A stretch of DNA of 64,000 bases from NCBI RefSeq assembly GCF_008728515.1, contig NC_044984.1, positions 88,273,181-88,337,180 on the forward strand, read 5' to 3'. The notes beneath the pieces are model-generated. The model had not been told where the DNA came from. It was given only the letters and a program-made list of their open reading frames with translations, and made no database searches. The position numbers were made by a program, and so were the translations under genes. The stretch is from Papio anubis. Lineage: Eukaryota; Chordata; Mammalia; Primates; Cercopithecidae. This document shows positions 46,975 to 58,744 of this stretch, piece by piece. Position 1 is the first letter of the stretch. Each line of letters opens with the position of its first letter.

Positions 46975-47165
46975 TTGGGAAGGACACTAATATTTATTCA
47001 CTGCCTACCACGCGCAAGACAGAGAGTAAGGTGGGAGGCTGGTGCCATTCTGATTGTGCAGAAGAGGAAGCTGAAGTTCAAGGAAGTTAGGTGGGTTGCC
47101 CATGGTTATGCTTATAAACGGTAGTGTGAGGACTTGAATCCAGATCTTTGCACTTCCTGTAGTGT
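46975..47165 (-). repeat. MIR fragment, antisense
   Basis: TATTCACTGCCTACCACGCG, GCAGAAGAGGAAGCTGAAGT and GACTTGAATCCAGATC in reverse-complement MIR order. Confidence 0.75.
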
Positions 47166-48213
47166 AACACAGGGAGGGTTCAGTGCATTTTAAATCTGCT
47201 AGTTTATCTCTTTTGAAAATGAGAGAAAATGTGTGGGGAAATATGAGAATTAAAATAGCTTAACCAATCATCCAAAGGTCACAAAGCCCCAGAATTTGGA
47301 AACCTTGGGGTAAAAGAGAGGTCAAAATGATGATTAAAAATGAAAAATCAAAGTCTCAGCTTCTCCTACCTCTTGACACCAGGCACAGATACACTTTTAA
47401 TGACAGCCCTTTTTCAGACATTGCCATCAGCAGGAGATCTCAAAGCCAGGGCCACTAATGAGTGGAGGGTAAGGAAGGTCACAACACAGAGGATGCAAAA
47501 TAAGGATTTGAAGCCATGTCCATCTGGCAAGAAGAAATTAAGCAAAACTCAGAAAGTTCTTAAATACGTAGAAGGAGACTGTGTTTCACAACTTCTACAA
47601 ACAAATTCCAAAATACGTAGACTTCTAGGAAGCAGAGAAGTTAGCAAATTGCCAAGGTGTTAATAGTCAGTTCTTGGTATTGTTAGAGCACAGTTTGATT
47701 TGCACATCTGACTGAAATACTTGCTTTAGCAAGCACACTCTTTCCTAGTAGTGCCTCTTAATGTTTCTACTAAAAGGCAACTCATCTTTTTGATGGCCTG
47801 AGCACTTTAGTCACAAAAATAAAATTTATTGAGCACATACTACATGCCTGGCTGTGACTAAGGCACAGGGGATACAAATGAAAACAGAATTACACGTTAA
47901 TGTTCATAGAGTTTCTAGCTGGATGGGAAAAGCAGTCAAGTCAAGCACAAGGAATTATGGCATGTATACTTCATGTATAACATGAAGGCAGGACAAGGTG
48001 CCCAGGGAAATGCAGTAGATGGGTACCTAACTCAGTCTTGGAAGGCCAGCAAAAGCTTCCAAGTTAAAGTGCCACCTGAGCTGAGACCCAAAGGATGAGT
48101 GGGAGTTAATGGAGTATATTTTCAATGGAAAGAGAAACATGCACAAAGGGATAGAGATGAGAGAATGGGGTGTGTCTGGGGAACTGAAAGAGATTCAGTT
48201 TGGACAGAGTATT
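47166..48213. other. Intergenic DNA; old L2/MIR-like traces
   Basis: 47830-48120 has ATTGAGCACATACTACATGC and GATGAGTGGGAGTTAATGG, typical of ancient L2/MIR-type remnants. The 107-codon open frame at 47340-47663 has no known domain. Confidence 0.45.
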
Positions 48214-48230
48214 AAGAATAGAGATGGCAG

Positions 48231-48520
48231 TCTGAGCGTGGTGGCTCACGCCTGTAATCCCAGCACTTTGGGAGGCCAAGGTGAGCAGACACGAGGTCAG
48301 GAGATCGAGACCATCCTGGCTAACACGGTGAAATCCCGTCTCTACTAAAAATATAAACAATTTAGCCGGGCATGGTGGCAGGTGCCTGTAGTCACTCGGG
48401 AGGCTGAGGCAGGACAATAGCGTGAACCTGGGAGGCGGAGCTTGCAGTGAGCCGAGATCATGCCACTGCACTCCAGCCTGGGCAACAGAGTGAGACTCCG
48501 TCTCAAAAAAAAAAAAAAAA
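48231..48520 (+). mobile_element. AluY, sense, perfect 17-bp TSD
   Basis: TCTGAGCGTGGTGGCTCACG to a poly(A) tail. AAGAATAGAGATGGCAG occurs at 48214-48230 and 48521-48537 with no mismatch. Confidence 0.95.
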
Positions 48521-48570
48521 AAGAATAGAGATGGCAGATAGATGGGTGGGGGCTCGCCTTCTATACTGTG

Positions 48571-48635
48571 AAATATATATATACTCTATATATATACACT
48601 ATATATATATATATATGAAATATATATATACTATA
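48571..48635. repeat. AT dinucleotide array
   Basis: Repeated TATATA blocks separated by CTC/CAC and a GAAA interruption; self-complementary and cruciform-prone. Confidence 0.92.
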
Positions 48636-50265
48636 ATGTGAAAGCATTAGGGCTTTATCCCAGCTGACTGTTGTAAGGGTTTAAGCATGAGGATGAGATG
48701 ATCATATGTGTGTTTTAGAAAGATCATCATTCTGTGCATATGTGTTTCAGAAAGATCTGTTTGGGGATTTGGAGCATACAAGGCAGGGTGGGGAGGGCAA
48801 GACCAGTAGCAGGAGACCCAGCAGCTGGAGTTGCTGTCATCCAGACCAGAGATGGGGGTGGTCTAGCCCAAGTCAATCCATTAGAGCAGGAGAGAAGTAG
48901 ACAGATTCAAGAGCTCCTTAAGGGGTAGACTGAATCAACCACATCTTGAGATTGTTGTAAGATGTGTGGAATGAGGTAGGGAAGCAATCAAGAATGGCCT
49001 TCAGGTTTCTGGGCTGTATGGCTGAGGATACCAGCTCCTGGACAGTGGAACCCTGCAGAAGGAGCAGGTTTCAAAAAGGTGTTGAGGAGCTCCATTTTGG
49101 AAATGCTGCTGGAGCAGTGGTGGGGTACAGCCATGGGAAGCTGTTCCATAAGAACCACCGTCAGAATCTCAGGAGAGAGATCCAGATGGGTTGTGGAATT
49201 GGCAGTCATCGGTACATGGATGGCAGTTGATGCCAAGGCTGATCTCATGTGACAAGGCTAGCTCCAGCAGTCCTGTCTTCAAAGAGGGTCTGGAAGCTCT
49301 CACTTTTTCCTGGTTTGTGCTTGTCAGACCATATGCAAGTAATTAAAACAGGACATTCATTCACACGCCTCTGTATGCCTTTTAGTCTCCCTATGTCTCC
49401 AGGCTAGTAGGTGAGGTACATAGAGAGATGCCATGCACATTTTATATAGGACCAAGTTCATGCAATGCCAAGCCGTGACACAGCCCAGCTCAGGTTCCTC
49501 CAGGTGCTCTTCTCACCGCTCTGTAATTCCTCTGAGGTCGCCCTTAAGAAAACACTCAATTCATAGATAATCATGACAGGACTGAAATTCATGATGACAG
49601 ATAAAAGGGGGCATCCTTTCTACCAGGCTCAGTGGCTTTTAGCCTCTGCCATCCTCACCCCCTCGCCCTTGCCCTCCACTGCAGCACTTCCCACCTGGTG
49701 TTGGCTCATCTACCCCCAGCAGGTCTCAGAGGAAGGGCTGTGGCTCCATGGCTCCCAAGTCTCTGGACACTTGGCCAAGTGAGGGTTGTAAGTCATAGCC
49801 CCATCAGGCCCCAGCTGCTCAAAGACGCAACCGGAGGTTATGCTGTAACATAAAGAGATAGTCCCGGAAGTGATACCATAACATAGAGACATGGCCAGTA
49901 AATGGGGAATGGGAGAAGAAGGAGCTTTTCCTGCTGACCCAGGAAATCATGGCACCATGGAGAGAAGGTAAAGGGGAGATCAACAGGGCTTGGGGCTTGG
50001 TTTTGGTTTTGTTTCTGAGCAGTGAGATTCTCTTTCCAAAAGACAACTTGAAGGGAACTCCAGTATGTAAAATGGTTTTTTAAAAAAGACCTGCCCTAAC
50101 AAAAGTAGGAGCCCTGGGGCCTGAGCCAGCTTCCTGCACCTCACCCCGTACGTACTCAGTGCCGGCCTCCGAGCAGCTTTCTTGCAACACTTGAAAACCG
50201 ATAGTTTAGTCCATACCTTCCAGGATGGTGGGAAGTACACAAATTTGAAATCATGGAATTACAGT
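48636..50265. other. Intergenic DNA without a recognised gene
   Basis: No exon or confident repeat family. 49835-49895 has an imperfect short repeat (ATAACATAGAGACATGGC-type words near TAACATAAAGAGATAGTC). Confidence 0.4.
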
Positions 50266-50267
50266 CA

Positions 50268-50475
50268 AATTCCCCTGGGTTTAACTCTAGCCACACTGTT
50301 CATTAGCTGTGTGAATTTTGGATAGTTTATTTAAGTTTTCTGAGCCTCAGATTTATCATCCGTAGAATGGGGAGGAAGTACAGAATTGTCGTGAAGTAAG
50401 AGAAAAAATATAGAAAATATTGAGCGTTGTGCTCAGCACTGAGTATATTCTCAGTACATGGGAATTGTTGTTATC
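50268..50475 (+). repeat. MIR fragment, sense
   Basis: CTGGGTTTAACTCTAGCCAC, CATTAGCTGTGTGAATTTTG, TCTGAGCCTCAGATTTATC and CTCAGCACTGAGTATATTC in MIR order. Confidence 0.78.
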
Positions 50476-50689
50476 AATTGCTACACATTTGGATATTTCT
50501 AGACAAGCTGGAAATTTGGATTTTAATAGATGGGCTAGAAATTGGGATTTTTATAAGAATCTCCAAATTTTTAAATGTTGGCAGGTAATTTTTAAAAATG
50601 AAAAACATTGTATGAGCTCAATAAGACGGGCTCCCGCAGTCAGTTTGGGACCTCTGGAATGGATGGGTGCAGGAAGGAGGTTAGATCTG

Positions 50690-50720
50690 GAGGGGAGGGG
50701 CAGGGGCAGAGCTTGGGGCC
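50690..50720 (+). other. G-rich tract, G-quadruplex candidate
   Basis: Four G4 runs, GGGGAGGGGCAGGGG followed by CAGAGCTTGGGG, then GGGCGGGG at 50723-50730. Sits in a locally GC-rich patch with no gene nearby. Confidence 0.5.
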
Positions 50721-50730
50721 CTGGGCGGGG

Positions 50731-51841
50731 CTTGTGGGTTTCAGTCGTGGGTAGAGACTGGCCCTGCCATCCTGCTGTAGGGTAAGGCGTTTCTGTGGAT
50801 GGTCAGAACAGTTTTCTCCCCCGGCCTGCTGAGATGGTGCCAGGATTCACAAACCAAAGGCCTCTGGTCCTGGCTCTTCCCAGTTGCACTGGATGAGGGC
50901 TTCTGCATGGATCCTGTATTTGTTTTAAAAATGACTATTGTGTTCATCATGCATATTTTTGGTTTTTAAAAATATTACATTAACATATCAGTAATCTTGA
51001 TTACTGAGTTGCTTTGGTGTTTTTTCAGATTTTGTTTCACTCACCCTAGTCCTTATCCTAAATCCCAGCTCTGAGTTGTGGATTAGTGGATTATCCATGT
51101 AGTCAGCCCTTGCTGCAGCCTCCCTCCCCACAGCTGCCTGCGGGGCAGGCAGTCACTCCCACAATGCAGGTGGGTGCTGGGGAAGGCAGGCCGGTTTTTG
51201 TAGCCAAAGCAAAAAGTCTCTAAGGGGAGACTTAGGGGAGGAGGAACACGTTCCAAAGACAAACAGGAATTATTTCCAGAATCTTTATTCTTTTGGATTC
51301 TTGGCGCTTCTTCTTTCTCTTTTTAATCAGAGAATGCACAGACTGGCTTCCAGGGGGTCCACTGTGACTCACAGCCCCCCCACTTTACACATTGTATTCC
51401 CCCTTTGTTCCATCAGGAAAGGTACAGAGATTTGGTTCAAAGGAGCTCAGTCATCCCAGGAGAAACCACTTTCCTTGAAACATCTTTTGTCTGAGGCTTC
51501 CATATATTAACAGCACTGATCTGGAACTGCCCATGGGGCCCAGCCCTGCGGCTTCCAGGTCAGGGCCCAGGGTGTGTCTGGGAAACCATAGTGAGGGCTG
51601 GACCGCTGCTCACCCACAGAGGAGGCAGAGCAAGGCGGGGCACTGTCCCATCTGCGGAGCAGGGGTGGCTGCAGGGCACACCCGCAGCCTAAAGCTGTGC
51701 TCAGAGCCCCATGTTAGTGTGCTTCCTCCACCCCCAGAAATCTCAGCCGCCCCTGAACTGAAGGGCAAAGCTGGAAGTTTGGCAGAATCAGTAGGAGGCC
51801 TAGATGAGCTCAGCTGTTTTGGACATGCAGTTAAAAAGACC
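50731..51841. other. Intergenic DNA without a recognised gene
   Basis: GC-richer, no recognised exon. Open frames at 51301-51510 and 51533-51850 have no known domain. Confidence 0.4.
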
Positions 51842-52270
51842 TATAATTGAACTCTGTACCCTCCACCCAGATTAAGAAATTGTAAACCAAAACTAAAATT
51901 CCAAGGCCCCCCAGCCATCTGAGTGGACTTTCTCCTCGGCCAGGGCCCTCTTCAAATTTAACCTGAAAGACTGGTTCAGGCCATGATCGGAAGTAGGGGT
52001 TGGATGTGCCTCATTATATTATACCTCTCCAGCATTCACATCCACACAGACTTTAAGTCTGGTAAGAAACATTTTACAACCTATTCTGTCTGAACCCTGC
52101 AAATAAGAACTTCGGTCTCCACAATCCTTTATCTTAACCCAGACACTACCTTTCTATTGATCCCATGTCTTTAGATAAATGCAACCAATTGTCAACCAGA
52201 AAAATTTTAAATCTACCTATAGCCTGCTTCCAGTTGTTCCACCTTGCTGAACCAAACCAGTGTTTTCTTT

Positions 52271-52586
52271 TGTTGTTTTTTGTTTTTGTTTTTTTGTTTG
52301 TTTTGTTTTTTGAGACCCAGTCTCCCTCTGTCACCCAGGCTAGAGTGCAGTGGCACTATTTGGCTCACTGCAAGCTCTACCTCCTGTGTTTCTCATGCCT
52401 CAGCCTCCCGAGTAGTGGGGACTACAGGCGCGTGCCACCACACCTGACTAATGTTTTGGCATTCTTAGTAGAGATGGGGTTTTGCCATGTAAGCCAGGCT
52501 GGTCTCAAACTCCTGGCCTCAAGTGATCCATCTGCCTCGGCCTCCCAAAATGCTGGGATTACAGGCATGAGCCACCGCACCTAGCC
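52271..52586 (-). mobile_element. Alu, antisense, inside LTR
   Basis: TTTTGAGACCCAGTCTCCCT to GCATGAGCCACCGCACCTAG, with a GTTTTTT-rich tail. Confidence 0.93.
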
Positions 52587-52745
52587 CAATGTATTTCTTA
52601 AATGTATTTGATTGAAGTCTCATGTCTCTGTAAAATGTATAAAACCAAGCTACAGCCTGACCCCCTTGGGCACATGTTCTCAGGATCTCCTGAGGGCTGT
52701 GTCATGGGCCCCACTCATATTTGGCTCAGAATAAATCTTTTCAAT

Positions 52746-53032
52746 GGCCGTGTGTGGTGGCTCACCCCTGTAATCCCAGCACTTTGGGAGGCCAAGATAG
52801 GCAGATTGCTTGACACCAGGAGTTCGAGACCAGCCTGGCCAACATGGCAACCCCATCTCTACTAAAAATATAAAAATTAGCCAGGTGTGGTGGCACATGC
52901 CTGTAATCCCAGCTACTTGAGAGGCTGAGGCACAAGAATCACTTGAACCCTGGAGGCAGAGGTTGCAGAGAGCAGAGATTATGTCACTGCACTCCAGCCT
53001 GGATGACAGAGCGACAGTCCGTGTCAAAAAAA
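52746..53032 (+). mobile_element. Alu, sense, inside LTR
   Basis: GGCCGTGTGTGGTGGCTCAC to a short A tail. GAATAAATCT(T/C)TTCAA on both sides is a target-site duplication that copies the LTR poly(A) signal. Confidence 0.94.
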
Positions 53033-53184
53033 AGGAATAAATCTCTTCAAATATTTTACAGAGTTAGACTCTTTTTGTTTACTCTGGGATGGGGACTGGG
53101 CTATGCAGGGAGGTGTGCGTGCACATACTTATGTGTGTGTGATGGAAGGGGTTAACACCCAGCTATTTGCAGACCACACTAGGT

Positions 53185-53350
53185 GCTACGCACATATTAC
53201 TTCATAGTCAATCTATTATTATCCCCATTTTAAGACTGGGAAAACTGAGGCTCAGAGAGGTTGGAGAATACGCTGAGGTTCAGGAAGCTGTCATAGCTGA
53301 GCTGAGACTTGAAAGCAGGTCAGATTTCAGAATCTGGGCTCCTCGTACTT
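53185..53350 (-). repeat. MIR fragment, antisense
   Basis: TATTATCCCCATTTTAAGAC, GGGAAAACTGAGGCTCAGAG and GAGACTTGAAAGCAGG in reverse-complement MIR order. Confidence 0.82.
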
Positions 53351-53510
53351 CCCATCACACTGCCTGTCCCTTACTCCCCCCGACCTCCTTGTCCTCTCTC
53401 CTGCCGATTCTCCCCTTCCCTTTCCAAGAATATCCTGTTTTACCCACTACTGTAATTACCAGTGTTATGGTTATACTTTCTGTTATCCATTTCAAGGATG
53501 TCATAGATTA
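53351..53510. other. Short intergenic stretch
   Basis: Pyrimidine-rich, nothing recognised. Confidence 0.4.
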
Positions 53511-53690
53511 TGGTTTATCAAATGCTCCCATGAACAAGATCTCATTTGGTCCCAACAAACCCTGTGAGATAGATGGGTGAGTATTAAACCCACTTTGCAA
53601 AGGAGAACAGAGCTCAGAGAGGTTGAAGATATATGTCATGCACAAGGCCCCTGCTCTTCTGTCTCCAAATCCAGAGCTTCTTTGCTCACC
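53511..53690 (-). repeat. MIR/L2-like fragment, antisense
   Basis: ACAAGATCTCATTTGGTCCC, CCTGTGAGATAGATGG and AGAGCTCAGAGAGGTTG. Confidence 0.65.
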
Positions 53691-55171
53691 CTGCTTTACG
53701 GAGCTCCTTCGAGGAGACCCTGCAAAGCCAAAGTAAAATGTGTGCTGATTGGCAGGGACACCCAGTGTCTGTGAAACTGGATCTTGATTTTAAATTTTAA
53801 TATTTTGATATTTTGTTCATCCTGGATTTGATATCAATTTTCACTTAAAAATATTGCATTAAAATATTATTTATTTGATTATTGCGTTTATTTGGCACCC
53901 TTAAATTTTGCACCCCAGGCAGTGCCCCCACTGACCTCACCCCAATCCCAGCCCTGCCCCTGTCTGTACCGGTGTAAGAATTACATTGTGATTGCAACTG
54001 TGATGTAAGCACGTGAGAGTGTTTTACAACAGTGCGGAGTCTGCCTGCCTTTTCTGACCCTTCTTTGTTCCTTTGTTTGGTTCAGAGAGTCACTCCCCTA
54101 ATCTCCCTTCAAGGAACCCTGTCTGACTGGCATGATCTAGTAGGAGTGGGTGGGCACCTTGTTGTGCCAGGACAGTAATGCCTGGCCTTTCTTCCATGGG
54201 GCCCTTGCTGTTAGCTGGTGGGAGCTCTCAGTGCTTTGGGCAAGTGAACATAATGAAGCCTTTTTCTGGAAGGGATCATTTGGGAATAAACTTTCATGGA
54301 TACCTTCTTGCTCACACCATCCGCTCCCCCGTGCTCCCCCTCCAGCCCTGTTGGCCACTAGGGAAACAGAAGGAACAGCTTGATCAAGGTTTTTCCTAGA
54401 AAAGCCTTTTGATGGGCCCATTATGGAAAACGAAGCTGTTTTTGTTTTCTTTGATTAATCACAGTGTCCTGTTTCCCAAAGCAAATGTGGCCTTAGCTCA
54501 TCCAAAAGAACACAGCCTGTGCTGTAAAGAAGGGCTGCAGCCGCCTGGTGCTTGACAAGGTCCCCAAGACGGGAGGGGACACATGTAGCCCTGTCCTCCA
54601 GGACTCGGCTCTTCCTTTTTCACCTTCCAAGGAGCTCAGGTTATCAGTTTCCTTTGTGTTTTTCTGCCAGTGTGAACAGGAGAAATATTAGCCTTTAGAG
54701 ATTTCTTTACAGTTCCTTGAAAGCTGGAGGGGTGAAATCAGCCAGAGAATTATATAACAGCAAAGCTCATTTAAAGCAACAGTGTCTTTCTATAGGGCTG
54801 TGGTGATTCCTTACCAGTTTTTGTTACTAACTACAAGGAAAAGGATGCTAATTTTGTGTATAAAGTAGAGGAGCATTCCCTTCCCTCATTACTTTCTGTT
54901 TGTTCATTGGACGGACACAATTCCTAGGGTGTTGATTTAAAAAACAAAACAAAACAATCTGAAGCCTCTTTCAAGGAAGACTAGGGGAAATCATGTACAT
55001 TAACCTCAGGCAGACACAGCCTACTTATTCTTGTTAGAAATCAGAAGAAAAAAAATAAAGAGAAAAGCTTTCTAAAGCATTTGTTTATTTTAATTTAAGA
55101 GCCATGGGGAATTTTATAAATACTCGGCTAAATTCTTCAAAGGGAGCCATGTTCTTTAAATTTAAGCACTA
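53691..55171. other. Intergenic DNA without a recognised gene
   Basis: 53790-53960 (AT-rich part, then CACCCCAGGCAGTGCCCCC) resembles a known ancient repeat I cannot name. Otherwise unassigned. Confidence 0.4.
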
Positions 55172-55466
55172 GGCTGGGCGCAGTGGCTCACACTGTAATC
55201 CCAGCACTTTGGGAGGCTGAGATGGGCCGATCACCTGAGGTCACGAGTTAAAGACCAGCCTGGCCAACAAGATGAAACCCCGTCTTTACTAAAAATACAA
55301 AACTTAGCCAGGCGCGGTGGCACGTGCCTGTAATCTGAGCTACTCTGGAGGCTGAAGCAGGAGAATCGCTTGAACCTGGGAGGCAGAGGTAGCAGTGAAC
55401 TGCACCACTGCACTCCAGCCTGGGTGACAGAGCAAGACTCCATCTCAAAAAAGAAAAAAAAAAAAA
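55172..55466 (+). mobile_element. AluS, sense
   Basis: GGCTGGGCGCAGTGGCTCAC to an A tail. TTAAGCACTA on both sides is the target-site duplication. Confidence 0.94.
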
Positions 55467-55519
55467 TTAAGCACTACATCACCTATTCCTACATTGTTTG
55501 ACCTAGAGCTTAACTGCCT

Positions 55520-55690
55520 CTCAAAGTGCATCACACACATTAGCTCAGCTGATCTCCATACTCCCTTGATTTGACCTTCTCTTTCTACCCATTTTAGAGA
55601 TGAGGAAACTGAGGCCAAAGGATTCTGTTACTTGCCTGGCTTCACAACTCACCTGGAGATTCTGAGCTGGCATCTTCCTCTCTCTGCCAT
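55520..55690 (-). repeat. MIR fragment, antisense
   Basis: CACATTAGCTCAGCTGATCT, CCCATTTTAGAGATGAGGAA and ACTGAGGCCAAAGGATTC in reverse-complement MIR order. Confidence 0.75.
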
Positions 55691-55721
55691 CACTCTAGAC
55701 CCTATCCTCTTTCCTCTACAC

Positions 55722-55957
55722 CAGTGGTTCTCAACCAAGGGCGATTTTGCCTTCCAGGGAACATTTGACAATGTCTGGAGGCGTTTTTTAGTTATCACAA
55801 TTCTGTGTATGTGTGTGGGAGAGCGGGGGGCAGGGGATAATGGTGACATCTAGTGAGTAGATACTAGGGATGCTGCTAAACCTACAATGCTCAGATGGCC
55901 CCTAACAAAGAAGTATGTTGTCCAAAATGCCAATAGTGCAGAGGCTGAGAAGCCCTG
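55722..55957 (+). mobile_element. MER5A-like hAT (Charlie-type) element
   Basis: Starts CAGTGGTTCTCAACC and ends AGGCTGAGAAGCCCTG, the inverted ends of the MER5A MITE, with GCGATTTTGCCTTCCAGGGA and AACATTTGACAATGTCTGGA between. Eight bases on each side (CTCTACAC, GTCTGTAC) loosely match the hAT target pattern. No coding capacity. Confidence 0.9.
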
Positions 55958-57265
55958 GTCTGTACAGAGCTCAGCAGTCCAGGGCAATTGCCACCTCTGG
56001 GAGTTGCCAAGAGCTCCTCTGCCCAGCAACAGGCTTGGCCTGTCTCCTGTGGCTGCCACAAGAGTTAAAGCCACTGTCTAGAATGCCCTTTGGCAGTGGC
56101 CAAGTGTCCCCTGCGGAGCTGACTGCGGGACATGCGGTGCATCAGCCAGAGCTGATGTGTTTTATAATTTATAGTCACAGGGCGCCTGTCTTCATTTAGC
56201 AGCAGGCCTGCTGGCAGCCTCCCTGTCAGGGAGGAAGCAAGTTCCACAGAGGCCCACAGCCCCTGCCAGCTGACAGCCCGTGGTATTTGGGGACGGCTGT
56301 TGCTCAGAGACACCTGGGAATAGGCCGGGGCCGTGATGGCGCTGAGCACTCGGTCTCCCCTTCAGACCCATCCGTCAGCAGCGATCCCTGCCAGAAGATG
56401 GCCTATTGAACATTTCCAGAAATAGCACAGCCAAGCCTGTCAACTGCTTTCTTGGAAATACACTCAATAAGGATGGCAGTCCTCCAGCAGGGAGAGCAGA
56501 AAGCCTGGCCTGGATCAGGCTGCCGAGAAACGGCAATGCCTGGCTACCGGCCATGTCAGTGCCTTGGGAAAGGGGAGCAGTTCTCATGGGACTTCCCAAG
56601 CCCTGCAGCCTCTGAAGTCACTTCAGAATGTTCTCAGTATGGAGGGAGAGAGTCATACCTTGCAGAAGGCCTTAGGCCCTGCCAACTTCATCTAACTCAG
56701 TGACCTGCACATCTTGCTGTTTGTTCAGACACCACGCAGACAGGAAGGCAATGCAGGCTTGGAGGCAAGGTATTAACTGTCAGCAGAGAGACACCTTTGC
56801 ATCATCTGGGGAACATTTATTTGCAGTCCCTCCTCTTGTGAGCTTCACTCCCAAATAGAACCAAAGGAGCATCAGAAGAGGGAGTATTTTCTTCCCTATC
56901 CTTCGATCATTCCGAGGATATAGGAAATACAAGGCAAAGATGTCATATTGAAAGAAAAGCTTGTAATTTATACTCCTCCCCTCCCCACTTCCTGCAGAAT
57001 TAACTTTCCCTTAACTTCCCTCACAGGAGCCTGACATTGCTGTTGGAATTCAGCCACCCTGAGAGCCTCTGCACCCCGAGCTTTCTCCAATTTCTGGGAT
57101 GGTACGGTGATGGCAGGGCTTAAGAGTGCCCTAAGAAGGCCAGCTGCCTTCAAAAACAAGCTCCTTCAAGATGTAGGTGTCACATAAAAGCAAAAAACAA
57201 AAACTCTCTGCAATTTGGGGTGTTCAGGAAATGTTGATTAATCACATTTTTTAAATTATAAGAGA
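55958..57265. other. Intergenic DNA, moderately GC-rich, no gene recognised
   Basis: No repeat family recognised across most of this stretch, making it one of the longest apparently unique blocks. 56065-56703 has open frames on both strands without a known domain. Confidence 0.45.
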
Positions 57266-57557
57266 CTGCTGCATGTGGTTGCTTACTCCTGTAATCCCAG
57301 CACTTTAGGAGGCCAAAGTGAGAGGATTGCTTAAGCCCAGAAGTTCAAGACCAGCCTGGGCAACATGGCGAAACCTCACCTCTACAGAAATATCTAAAAA
57401 TTAGCCAGGTGTGGTGGTGTACACCTATAGTCCCAGCTACTTGGGAGGCTGAGGTGGGAGGATTCCTTGAGCCCAGGAGACTGAGGCTGTAGTGAGCCAT
57501 GATAGTGCCACCGCACTCTAGCCTGGGTTTACAGCAAGACCCTCTCTCCAAAAAAAG
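57266..57557 (+). mobile_element. AluJ, sense
   Basis: Diverged head TGCTGCATGTGGTTGCTTAC, A-rich linker and right arm, short A tail. Confidence 0.9.
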
Positions 57558-58386
57558 TATAAGACAGTTACCAAGTTTATTATAGGGAATTCATGAGACC
57601 TGGTTGTCTTCCCAAGAGCCACCTCAGGACAAATGTAATTTGAAACTCACACTGAGCTATAGGTGGAGGCAGGGCTGTGAGAATACAATACAGGATGCCC
57701 AGTTAAATTTAAATTTCAGGTAAGCAACTTTTTTGTGTGTGTAAGTATGTTCCAAATATTATTTATCTGAAATTCAGATTTAATGGACGTCAGGTGTTTT
57801 GTTCAATCTGTTCACTCCAGTTGGGGTATAAATTGATCTAGTTGTTAAATTGCTAACAGGGAACACTAACATATATTCAATACATATGAAAGACCATACC
57901 AGTTAAGAGAAGAATAAGGAGATTAGCAGTGAAGAGGGAAAGCGAGAGAAATACCAGGAAGAAAGGGAGATGGGCATAGCGAAGGAGAAACAGTTCCAAA
58001 TGAAAGAGAAACCGGAAGTGCTGGAGAGAGAGAGGAAAACAGGAATGTTTCTGAAGAACTGAAAATGTCTGATAAATTATGACTGTTACACAGAGAGCCA
58101 TCTCCCTGGGAAATGCTGTTGAGTTGGCTAACCACTGTTCCTGGATCTGCTGCTCTTTGTTCTGTCTGCTAAAACCCACAGTCACCACTAGGGAGAAATG
58201 AATCTCTAAGCCACCGTACCATTATCTGGGTCACTATTACCCCGGGCTCAGGTTGTTAAATAAAATTTACAGGAGGCCATTGCTTTGGACAGAGTCCTTG
58301 CACTGGGCTCCAACAGACCAGAGCAAACCAGAATAGTGTCACTCGTGCTACCCGACATGTGCTCAAACTGAACTTTAAAACGGGCC
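57558..58386. other. Intergenic DNA without a recognised gene
   Basis: 57900-58040 is GAGA/purine-rich. The minus-strand open frame 57877-58188 has no recognisable domain. Confidence 0.4.
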
Positions 58387-58387
58387 T

Positions 58388-58671
58388 GCCGGGCGCGGTG
58401 GCTCACGCCTGTACTCTCGCACTTTGGGAGGCCAAGGCGGGCGGATCACAAGGTCAGGAGATGGAGACCACGGTGAAACCCCATCTCTACTAAAAATACA
58501 AAAAAAAAAAAAAAAATTAGCCAGGCGAGGTGGCGGGTGCCTGTAGTCCTAGCTACTCAGGAAGCTGAGGCAGGAGAATGGCGTGAACCCGGGAGGCGGA
58601 GCTTGCAGTGAGCCACTGCACTCCAGCCTGGGCGACGGAGCGAGACTCCATCTCAAAAAAAAAAAAAAAAA
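58388..58671 (+). mobile_element. AluY, sense
   Basis: GCCGGGCGCGGTGGCTCACG to a tail of about 18 A, with a short deletion in the left arm after GGAGACCA. AAAACGGGCC-type words flank it. Confidence 0.94.
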
Positions 58672-58744
58672 CAAAAGGGCCAGTTTTTCAAAAATCAGAT
58701 TTACAGCAACCAACAGAAAGTGAAGTGGTATAGTTCGTCTGGGG

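Larger units (their letters stand above)
51842..53081 (+). mobile_element. MER39-like LTR, sense, split by two Alus
   Basis: Words CCCAGCCATCTGAGTGGAC, GGTCTCCACAATCCTTTATC, CAACCAATTGTCAACCAGAA, AATGTATAAAACCAAGC and GGGCACATGTTCTCAGGATC follow the order of the MER39 ERV1 LTR as I recall it. TATAAAA and AATAAA (52730-52735) fit promoter and polyadenylation. Alus at 52271-52586 (-) and 52746-53032 (+) interrupt it. Confidence 0.75.
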
